Assembly: GCA_948567375.1 (NCBI GenBank)
Contig: OX419755.1
Coordinates: 55,818,291-55,882,290 of the forward strand
Source: Lunularia cruciata
Taxonomy: Eukaryota > Streptophyta > Marchantiopsida > Lunulariales > Lunulariaceae
Reading direction: 5' to 3'
DNA: 64,000 nucleotides
The notes under the pieces are model-generated. The model made no database searches, was not told where the DNA came from, and saw nothing but the letters and a program-made list of their open reading frames with translations. Of this stretch, positions 55,752-64,000 are shown piece by piece. The position numbers and the translations under genes are program-made. The stretch's first letter is position 1; each line of letters starts with the position of its first letter.

Positions 55752-58700
55752 CTAAGTTTTCACTTTGTCCTCAAAATGAAGGTCTATGTATCTTCTATGG
55801 TACATCTTCAACTTATCATGGTTAATCCTATCAAAGTGTCTTCCTCCCAACTCCTTGAGATCATAGGTGTAATTGCCCCACACCTTCTCCACTATGAAAG
55901 GTTCAAAGTGCTTAGGCAAAAACTTCTTTTGCACTCTCTTGAATCGAATGGAATCAAACAACATTACCCAATCACCTTCTTTGAAAGTGTCCACCTTCTT
56001 CTTGCCTTGCCTCTTGTCATATCTCTCCTTTTGTTTCCTTTGGGTTTGCTCCACTCAAACCTTAGCAACTGCTTTTGCCTCTTCCAACTCCATGAGTTGA
56101 TCCTTCCTTGACTTCTTTGCATCACCTCCTTGTGCTTTCTTCAATCTCCTATGAATGCTTTGGAAGGTAGGAAGATCAAAGTGAATAGGTAAGGTAGACT
56201 CAATACCATACACCAATTGAAATGGAGAATATCTAGTGGAAGTCTTTGTGGTTGTCCTATACTCCCACAAAACTGCATGAATCCTATTGTCCCAATGATG
56301 TTTAGCCCCCTCCATTTCTGCATCTTTGGCCAACATCATGCACAAGGTCTGATTGGTTCACTCTGCCAAGCCATTGGAATTTGGCTTATAGGATGTAGTT
56401 ACTCTATGTGTGATAGAGAAATGTTGTAGCATGGCTGTAGTAATACTTCCTATAAACTCTCCTCCTCTATCAGAAGCCAACTCCAAAGGGCATCCAAACC
56501 TAGTGATAATGTGTTCATAAAGAAATCTACCCACTTCATCTTCATTCTTGTCCCTCAATGATCTAGCCTCAACCCACTTGGTAAGGTAATCAGTAACTAC
56601 CACAATGTACCGATTGTTCCTTGGAGTTCTATTGAGAGGACCTATAAAATCAATTCCTCACTTCTCAAAAGGTCCTAGCAATGGAATTGATCTAAGTGGT
56701 GGAATGGATGTAGACTTTCTAGCAAAAGCTTGACAAACATGACAAGTTTTGCAATAATCAAGACAATCCTTGAAAATCCCTCTCCAATAGTAACCTGCAT
56801 CTAGAATCTTGAAAGCAGTCACCTTTCCTGCAAAGTGTCCTCCACATACTAAACCTTCATGAAACTCCTTTATGAGTAGGATAGACTCTTCCTTACCCAC
56901 TGCTCTTTGAAGTAGACCATCTGCTCCTTGGTGAAAAAGAATATCCTCCACCATTGTGTAAGGTCTAGATCTTGCTGCAAGGGCCTTCCTCTCCCTAGCA
57001 TGCATTCTTTTTGGATAGTTACCTCTTGTCAGAAAATCCACAATCTCCTTGTACTCCATTGGAACCTCTTGAGTGATTGAGATTGTCATGAGCTCCTCAT
57101 CCAAGAAGGAATCATCCACTGGCTCATCTCCATCATGATCATAGGCTCCAGATAACAAATCAGCATTTGCATGTTTCTTTCCTGGCCTATCCTCAATGGT
57201 GTAGTCATACTCAGACAAGGGTATCATCCACCTTGCTAGTCTCCCTTCAACATTAGACTTGTTGAAGATGTACTTCAAAGCCTTGTGATCCATGACAATG
57301 GTGGCTTTCCCTCCAATCAAGTAGTGTCTAAACTTCTTGAGACCAAAGATCACTACCAAACCTTCTCTCTCCAAGATAGAGTAGTTCTTCTCTGCTGAAA
57401 CCATCTGCCTACTGGCATAAGCTATTGGATGATCATGCCCATCTTGGTCTAATTGACTAAGGTTGCATCCTATAGCTACATTAGAAGCATCAGTGTAGAG
57501 GATGAAAGCCTTACTCCAATCAAGTTTAGCAAGAATTGGAGCTACAACAAGGGATTGCTTGAGCTCCTCAAAAGCTTTGAGAGCCTCCTTGTCCTCCAAA
57601 ATCACCATGTAATCTACACCATTCTTCATGTAGATGGTCAATGCATAATCCATGTTGGAAAATGAGAAGATGAACCTCCTATAGTATCCAACCATCCTCA
57701 AGAATTGGCATAACTTTGTCAAGCTTGAAGGGAATAGAAGGTTTGAGATTTTCCTCACCTTCTCAGGATCAACTACTATTCCATCCTTGGAGATGATGTG
57801 CCCCAAAAGTAGACCTTCTTCACATCCAAAAATGCACTTCTCTGGGTTGAGTGATGCATTTGCCTCATCCAAGCGTTGCAAGACTTTGATTAGGTGCTCA
57901 AAGTGCTCCTCCTTGCTCCCATAGACACAAAAGTCATCAATGAAGTCTCTCATAAATTTCCAAATGAAAGGTTCAAATACCTTGTTCATGAACCGTTGGA
58001 ATGTGGTTGGAGCATTGCAAAGCCCAAAAGGCATGACCTTAACAGCGTAAGTTCCCCAAGGTGTGGTGAATGTGGTGAGTTGTTGATGCTTTGTTGCAAT
58101 CTTGATTTGGTTATATCCACTATAACCATATCCAAAAATGTACCTCTCATGACGTGCAACCTCCTCCAAGATCTCATCAATGAATGGCAATGGGTAGTAG
58201 TCCTTCTTGGTAATAGCATTGAGCTTCTTGTAATCCACACATACTCAAAGCTTGCCATTCTTTTTCTTCACAATGACAATTGGAGACACCCATTCTGAAA
58301 TCTCTACCTCAAAGATAAATCCAACCTCCTTGAGCTTATCAATCTCCTCCTTCACAACCAAAGATATTGGTGGGCTAATGTGATGTTGCTTTTGGCGGAT
58401 TGGTCTTGCATGTGACTCCACCTCTATCTTGTGCTCCTCCAAGGTGACTTCTTTCAAATCCTTGTAACTAAAAGCAAACACATGGATGAACTTGTGGAAA
58501 ATCTCCTCAAATCTCACCTTCTCCTCCTTGGTAACATTTGGACCATACTTGAGGGTAGATAAACTTCTCTCTACCTCCTCAAGTGTCAATGGTGATTTAT
58601 CTAGGTCCTTCAAAACCTCTAGCTTAGGTGCAAAATCCATAGTACACAAAGGATATACATCTGAATCTGATTCAGATTCATCCTCCTCCATAGAAGTCTC

Positions 58701-59621
58701 CTCTTCCATGCTTGTGTCCACACCTGAAGCTCCTCCTTCTGAATCTGATTCCCAATAATCAGAAGATGGTGTATCTGAATGTGAAGTGTTGGTGGTGTTA
58801 GTCATAGGAACTATCACTATATGATTTGATGACCCAATCCTCAAGTACCTTTTGTGCCATCTATCTATTGTGCATGCTGCTCTCAACAATGGACTCCCAA
58901 GAAGTAAATCATAGCTTGAATCCTCCAAGACTTAGAAAGTCATGAGATTTTGAACTCCCATAACTGAAACTACCACTTTATCCATTACCTCTACTGATCG
59001 AACTTGTTGCTTGTTTGCCATACTCACCCCAAATGTTGAAGGTCTTGAGGGTATCATACCCAACTTCTTCGTCAACCTTTTTGACATGGCATTTACTGCT
59101 GATCCTCCATCAACAAATGCATCCTTGATGTTGTGACCATTCACTCTTACATCAATCTTGGAGGCATATTCACAAGCCTCCTATGGTGCTGGCTTGGCAT
59201 CCACCACCCCCATTGATACTGGAACTTTTGCCTTCTTCTTCCTCTTACTCCTTGTAGAACTCAAACAACCTCTAAGCTCCTTTCTCAAGGTAGGGTTCAA
59301 AGCAATCAATTGGCCCACTATGATGTTAGCCTTGTGACTACCAACATCCTCCAACACATTGTAGTTCCATTGTTGCTTTGAAATCAAGAAATCCTCCATC
59401 CCCAACTTCTTCCTTGGAGTCTTTATTGTTGATGGTGTTGAGGTGCAAGTGCTCCTAGTAGACATAGGAGTATCCTTGCTTGGAGTAAATCCTTGAGCGA
59501 TCCTTGATGATTGGCACAAGAACAATCTTTCTTTAATTTGTGTGGCAGCAGGTAGGATACAATGCACTGAATTTTCTTGAAAATTTTCACAAAAATTCAC
59601 TGAAAATTGAAGAAATGGCAA
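55752..59621 (-). pseudogene. Pol of A1 (protease-RT-RNase H-integrase), one frame
   Basis: All readable pieces lie in the same minus-strand frame over 3.9 kb, interrupted by only about six stops. Protease has 'FVDGGSAVNAMS' (about 59110). RT starts near 58350 ('EWVSPIVIVKKKNGKL') and includes 'MPFGLCNAPTTFQRF' and the catalytic FIDD (57933-57944). RNase H has 'AFILYTDAS' and 'IVMDHKALKYIFNKSN'. Integrase has the HHCC finger ('HEGLVCGGHF', 'CKTCHVCQ', about 56850-56720), 'ELASDRGGEFIGSITTAMLQ' (about 56480) and a C-terminal 'FKEGDWVMLFDSIRFKRVQKKFLPKHFEPF' region. The block 58238-56658 is open for 526 codons. No chromodomain or envelope-like ORF follows. Confidence 0.9.
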
Positions 59622-60054
59622 ACTCTATACAATTTTCCACAGAGCATGCAGTTGCGGGAGCACTTTACCCTATCAACTTTCAAAAATTCTAGTCTAGTGC
59701 ACATAGTAGCTCTCACAATAATTTCAAGTGTGCTAACTAAAAGATAACACAAGCTATCATGTGTAGAAATTTCAAGTCCAGATGTCAAACTTGAGATTTT
59801 GCCCAAAATCACCTTAATCCCCAAAATTTGCAATCCACCTCACACAATCTCTCCAATTCCTCTCATGTGTACAAGATGTACAAAATCACCTCAAAGACAT
59901 CATTATGAACTACAGGGTATACAAATCGATCTTGGTTCTCTAACATAAGTTCAGCACTCTCCTCTCCTAATGTTCTCTCCAAGTGAGCTCTCATTGCCTC
60001 CTTCTGCCTAATGTAGAATTGAACACGGAACATTATCTTACCTTCTAGAGAGGT
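59622..60054 (-). other. Leader of A1
   Basis: Noncoding leader shared with A0 and A2. It joins the deleted gag region near 59500. Confidence 0.7.
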
Positions 60055-60070
60055 CTCGGCAACGGAACCA
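60055..60070 (-). promoter_or_regulatory. Primer-binding site of A1, tRNA-Glu type
   Basis: The + strand 'ctcggcaacggaacca' matches the 3' end of plant tRNA-Glu with CCA (CCCGGCAACGGAACCA) at all but one position. It sits 4-6 bp inside the 5' LTR in the correct orientation. Confidence 0.85.
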
Positions 60071-60074
60071 AAAA

Positions 60075-60766
60075 CGTGAGCCGACCTGTCTCACACTCAG
60101 GATGAACTTCTGATGGCTATTATGGTAGCGCACCATGAACTAACAAGGCAAGGAATCCAAACTCCATCATACTCCTCCAAGGCTAACACTCCAAGACTCA
60201 AGACATTGCTCACTAGAGAACTCAATGAGAGAGAGATAGCTGCAAATGAAAGGATGATGAGTACCTCCTTGCCCCTTGTTTATATACTTGTGAAATAGTT
60301 ACATACCAAAGTTACTAATTACTGTAATAACTCAAGTTACTAGACTAAAAGTCAAGTAAAGTCAAAAAGTAGAAAGGAATATCCATTCACATGGGCATAT
60401 TCTCCTAAGCATGTGGTCTTATCTTGACCCAACCACTAAGTCAAGGATTCTTTCACATGGGCTATCCTTGGACTAAAGAAGAATCCAAAACAAAAAGGCT
60501 TGCGGGCCCAAGAGTTCTCAACTCTTTCCTCAAAGCCAAACACCTATGAATAATACCAAGTCAACACACTAAAATCCAAAATAGTGGTGCTCATCTTTTC
60601 TACTTCCTCTAAAGTAAGGTCCCCTCTATCTTAGCTATGACTAACTTTAGCTAACTATGACTAATATAGAACCATCCTTTATCTCTATATAAATAATATC
60701 TCTTAAGTACTTGTAACACCAAGCTAAATATCACAATACCACACGCATGCACAAATGGGTATTACA
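60075..60766 (-). repeat. 5' LTR of A1, with TATA box
   Basis: A 690-692-bp LTR ending TTACA at 60766. In element orientation it contains 'agtatataaacaagggg' (about 60274-60290), a good TATA box that marks the likely promoter. All full-length A LTRs here keep it; the one at 21373 does not. Confidence 0.9.
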
Positions 60767-61041
60767 GAACGGACCTTGTCTAGATCAAAACTGTTTTGCT
60801 TGACCAACACTTGTGAGTTTGCTATTGAAATTCCTTGGAATGATAAATTTGGAAGCGGATGTGTGTTATGAATTAGGATTAAAGTCAAATAAAGCTCCAT
60901 TCTAGGAGCCCTTAATCCGGTCTACTTGAGAGGTGTAATACAATAGTCTGGGTGTCGGGTTTGTGTCAAGTTAGAACATTCTCTATTTTTGTAGAGATCA
61001 CCTTAACTAGTTTCCCAAACCTAAACCTCATAACAATAGCC
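60767..61041. other. Unclassified 275 bp between two family A insertions
   Basis: No gene or known repeat is seen. It is the target DNA between A1 and the solo LTR at 61042. Confidence 0.4.
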
Positions 61042-61734
61042 TGTAACACCCATTTGTGCATGTGTGTGGTATTGTGATATTAACCTTGGTATTACAAGAA
61101 CTTGAGAGATATTATTTATATAGAGATAAAGGATGATTCTACATTAGTCATGATTAGCTAAAGTTAGTCATAGCTGAGATAGAGGGGACCTTACTTTAGA
61201 GGAAGTGGAAAAGATGAGCATCACTATTTTGGATTCTCGTGTGTTGACTTGGTATTATTCCTAGGTGTTTGGCTTCAAGGAAAGAGTTGAGAACTCTTGG
61301 GCCTGCAAGCCTTTTTGTTTTGGATTCTTCTATAGTCCAAGGATAGCCCATGTGAAGGAATCCTTGACTTAGTGGTTGGGTCAAGATAAGATCACATGCT
61401 TAGGGAAATATGCCCCATGTGAATGGATATTCCTTTCTACTTTTTGACTTGACTTGACTTTCAGCCTAGTAACTTGAGTTACTCCAGTAATTAGTAACTT
61501 TGGTACGTAACTATTTCACAAGTATATAAACAAGGGGTGAAGAAGTACTCATCATCCTTTCATTTGCAACTATCTCTCTCTCATTGAGTTCTCTAGTGAG
61601 CAATGTCTTGAGTCTTAGAGTGTTAGCCTTGGAGGAGTATGATGGAGTTGGGGTTCCTTGCCTTCTTAGTCCATGGTGCGCTACCATAATAGCCATCAGA
61701 GGTTCATCCTGAGCAAGAGACAAGCCGGCTCACA
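61042..61734 (+). mobile_element. Solo LTR, family A
   Basis: A complete 693-bp LTR, TGTAACACC...GGCTCACA, + orientation. TATA box 'tatataaa' at 61523-61530. The flanks TAGCC on the left and AGCCG on the right share AGCC, so a TSD of 4-5 bp remains. It is one of the best-preserved family A LTRs in the window. Confidence 0.9.
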
Positions 61735-62174
61735 AGCCGAGCTTGATAGGGGAATATATCATGATACCAGCATAGGTAAGGACCTTAAAACCATACAGCC
61801 ATGACATGCCCTGTGCTGAGAAAGCCAAGAACAAACAAGAAACCTTTGGAAATATTTGACCTCAAGGGAAATTACAACAAGAAGTTCATATAGGGACAAA
61901 TTCCCAACAATCCAGGAGTAGGGAAGGAATGTCAGTCTACGGGAAAAATCCAAAAGAAAGACAGTAAGGACAAACTGAATACAAGCAGCTATGTGCCCTA
62001 CACACTCTCAAGACCAAACATTCCCCGCAACACCGGCAATTCCATTCCCTGAGACAGAGGATCTTCCATCCGTTGCACCACATCTCTTCATCATTTTCTA
62101 TGATCTGACCGGGACAAGGAGCTGCCCATTGCAAGACCTTAACATTCAAGACTTTCAACCCAAATCTTCTTTCT
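61735..62174. other. Unclassified sequence
   Basis: No coding or known repeat structure is recognised. Short frames on both strands have no internal support. Confidence 0.35.
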
Positions 62175-62488
62175 CCTGCATGGCTGACTGCCATTCAGAC
62201 CCTACTCATTCCCGATACCCTTTCTTGAGAAGGGATCACCCGGTAAACTTCTCTAGTCGTCAATGTTAAGGCCGGATGCCCTTTCTCACACCTTGTCTTG
62301 ACATATTCCTGACTTGAAATATTTCACAATGCCTGCATGGCTGACTGCCATTCAGACCCTACTCATTCCCGATACCCTTTCTTGAGAAGGGATCACCCGG
62401 TAAACTTCTCCAGTCGTCAATGTTAAGGCCGGATGCCCTTTCTCACACCCTGTCTTGACATATTCCTGACTTGCAATATCTCACAATG
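62175..62488. repeat. 157-bp tandem duplication
   Basis: Two adjacent copies, 62175-62331 and 62332-62488, starting 'cctgcatggctgactgcc'. They differ at only about five positions. Both contain 'gagaagggatcacccggtaaactt'. The high identity means the duplication is much younger than most of the window. Confidence 0.88.
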
Positions 62489-63999
62489 CCAACCAGCCAC
62501 CCATCTGCCTCATCTCACACAAGCTTCAAGACCCACACACAAATTGTCACCTCTCCTTGATTCTTTTATATTTTCTCATCTCTGTAGCTTCTTTGATATC
62601 TCTTGATTTCTTGTCTTTGATCCTCCTTCTCCTGATTTCTTTTTGATTCCTCTCAAGAAAAAAGATCCCTTCTTGTTTTTGATCCTCCCTCTCTTGATTC
62701 CTCACAAGAACCCTTTCCCGTCTTTGATTCTCACCTTGAATTTGCCAGCCCTTCCCTTTGAAATTGCCCTCTCTCCTTTATATTTAGGCAGGCCTTTTCT
62801 CCCTTGAGAAAATCCCTGGTCAATTCATGTCCAAATCCTCTGTTCAGCTGGTGGTCTTCTCTCAAAAAACTTTCCCTTACAGCCCTGTCACTCTTCAACA
62901 AGATCTCCTCTCAAACATTTTTCATTCCCTTACAGCCCTGGTCTTCCTCTCAAGGCCTACTTTCAAGAAATTATTTCCCTGACTCTCCCTTCCCCTTCTC
63001 CCCAAGTCACACTTCTCCTTTTTCTCTTCTTCAAGGCACTCCCTCAAAGCTAAATAAAAAGTCTTTTGCTCTACCACTAATGAAATATACTCCTAAGGCC
63101 CAGTAGCACAAACAAAGTCCTGAACTCATGTAACATAAATTTAAGCTCCTTTTTTGTAAGACACAAAGAAACTCCTAGCTCAAGCAAATTAAACAAACTC
63201 TTGAGCTTACATCAACAAAAAACTACTTCTGGCCTTTACAATAATATAGAAAATATTTCTGGGACAAGGTAGCATAAACTGCTCATGTAGCTTTTTTATG
63301 TCAATACACATTGACATAAAAAATCCAAGTTCCTTGCAACAAGAAGAAGAGGAAAAACAACTTTTACACCAAATGGTATCAAAGGTACACATGGGCTATT
63401 TTCTCGACAACATTGGTTGATAGGACGGTGTCGTGTTGTGGTTTATGCAGCTTGTAAAAAAAAACTATCATGGTTATCTCTACATTAGTGGAGTAGGTTG
63501 TATGATAGATCTAACATATGAGATGTTGTCATGTGAGGAATCTATGGACATGTATATGATTGGCCACATGGGTTACAATCTTATCATGTTTGAGGGCTCT
63601 AATGTATATAAGTGAGGGAGAGTGGAGAGACAAGTATGTTTTAGTTGAGGAGTCTTGAGTGGGACGAGGAAATTGGGAGTGAGAGTTGTAGCCGAGCACA
63701 AGTGTTAGAGCATCAGAGGAGGCATTTGAGCATGAGATGTCCCAGGCTCCCAATATGCCACTCTTGAATCCTTTTCTCATCAAGCTTAAGATTTTACACC
63801 GTGACGGCTTACGGGATTGGATGGTGGCACATTTTGATGCGGTATTCATGGAGTCAGTGATAGGAAACCCAGATCCTATCATCCTTTCGGTGCTTACTTG
63901 TGAACATAATGTAACTTGAAAATCTATGTGCTTCTATAGTTGGGGAATACCTAAATTTTTGCTCATAAGCTTCAAGGTGGAGTTATGGGGTCCATTTGT
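62489..63999. other. Unclassified, pyrimidine-rich sequence; no gene supported
   Basis: The stretch 62540-63060 is strongly C/T-rich on the + strand, with repeated blocks such as 'tttcccttacagccctg' (twice, near 62870 and 62930) and 'ttgattcctctcaagaa'-like runs. The remainder is ordinary AT-rich DNA with short frames only. Confidence 0.4.
63374..63386 (+). promoter_or_regulatory. Possible tRNA-Met type primer-binding site
   Basis: TGGTATCAAAGGT resembles TGGTATCAGAGC, the initiator-Met primer site common in plant retrotransposons (10 of 12). If real, an LTR would end near 63370 and an internal region would run right out of the window. No paired LTR is visible, so this is weak. Confidence 0.25.
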
Positions 64000-64000
64000 C

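Larger units (their letters stand above)
55048..60766 (-). mobile_element. Family A retrotransposon A1, gag-deleted
   Basis: A 5.7-kb minus-strand element with two LTRs of about 690 bp that differ at roughly 20-25 positions (my eye count), an excellent tRNA-Glu primer site, a purine-rich tract and pol in a single frame. Gag and the upstream zinc-finger ORF are missing: at about 59500 the sequence passes from the gag-protease spacer straight into the leader, where A2 has about 2.1 kb more. The flanks (AGAAT on the left, GAACG on the right) do not show a clear TSD. Confidence 0.9.

Noticed and set aside
62804..63106. A 100-codon plus-strand frame in the pyrimidine-rich stretch
   Set aside because: It is Ser/Phe/Leu/Pro-rich, as expected from CT-rich DNA, and overlaps internal repeats ('cccttacagccctg').
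1..63999. Host genes, tRNA genes, CRISPR arrays
   Set aside because: None was found. tRNA-like matches are limited to 12-17-bp primer sites, and every long frame with recognisable domains is retrotransposon-derived.

Overview
The window is plant repeat DNA. No host gene, tRNA, rRNA or CRISPR array is visible in 64 kb. Nearly everything is Ty3/gypsy-type LTR retrotransposon sequence, inserted into itself several layers deep. Two primer-binding sites that match plant-type tRNA 3' ends (tRNA-Asp and tRNA-Glu), 5-bp target-site duplications (TSDs), and decay dominated by CAG/TGG to TAG and CGA to TGA changes point to a methylated, repeat-rich genome. That fits a large-genome land plant (gymnosperm, fern or similar); the species cannot be told from this.

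Three families account for about 52 kb. Family D is a gypsy element whose one fairly complete copy, D1 (5119-14882, + strand), encodes gag with two zinc knuckles, protease, a DNMT3-like cytosine-5 DNA methyltransferase (9652-10608), reverse transcriptase, RNase H, integrase and a C-terminal PHD-type zinc finger (13901-14047). Two further D copies (D2a, D2b, - strand) are broken up by other insertions. Family C (- strand, 15935-32876) has a tRNA-Asp primer site and very large LTRs of about 3.75 kb, each carrying one long open frame (877 codons in the best copy) for a coiled-coil protein. Four more C LTRs occur alone, with 5-bp TSDs. Family A has 690-bp LTRs and a tRNA-Glu primer site; ten LTR copies occur here, belonging to two LTR-bounded elements (A1, A2), two fragments (A0, A3) and four solo LTRs.

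Nesting, oldest first. D2a (- strand) is the base and is now in pieces at 1990-2003, 3909-4048, 15693-15934 and 32877-33931. It received A0 (left end), a short solo C LTR (2004-3908), a second short solo C LTR (4049-15692, itself split by D1), element C (15935-32876, itself holding a solo A LTR at 21373 and a full-length solo C LTR at 26245-30030) and D2b (from 33932). D2b was split by another solo C LTR (36398-48219), which was split by A2 (38122-46617), which holds a solo A LTR (41463-42153). D2b ends against fragment A3 (48792-50534).

The right quarter is 4.5 kb of unclassified sequence with a purine-rich minisatellite (about 52840-54960), element A1 (55048-60766, gag deleted but pol in one frame), a solo A LTR (61042-61734) and 2.3 kb of unclassified DNA with a 157-bp tandem duplication. 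The item most worth following is family D: a retrotransposon that appears to carry both a de novo-type DNA methyltransferase and a PHD finger. The giant C LTR with its internal long ORF is second.
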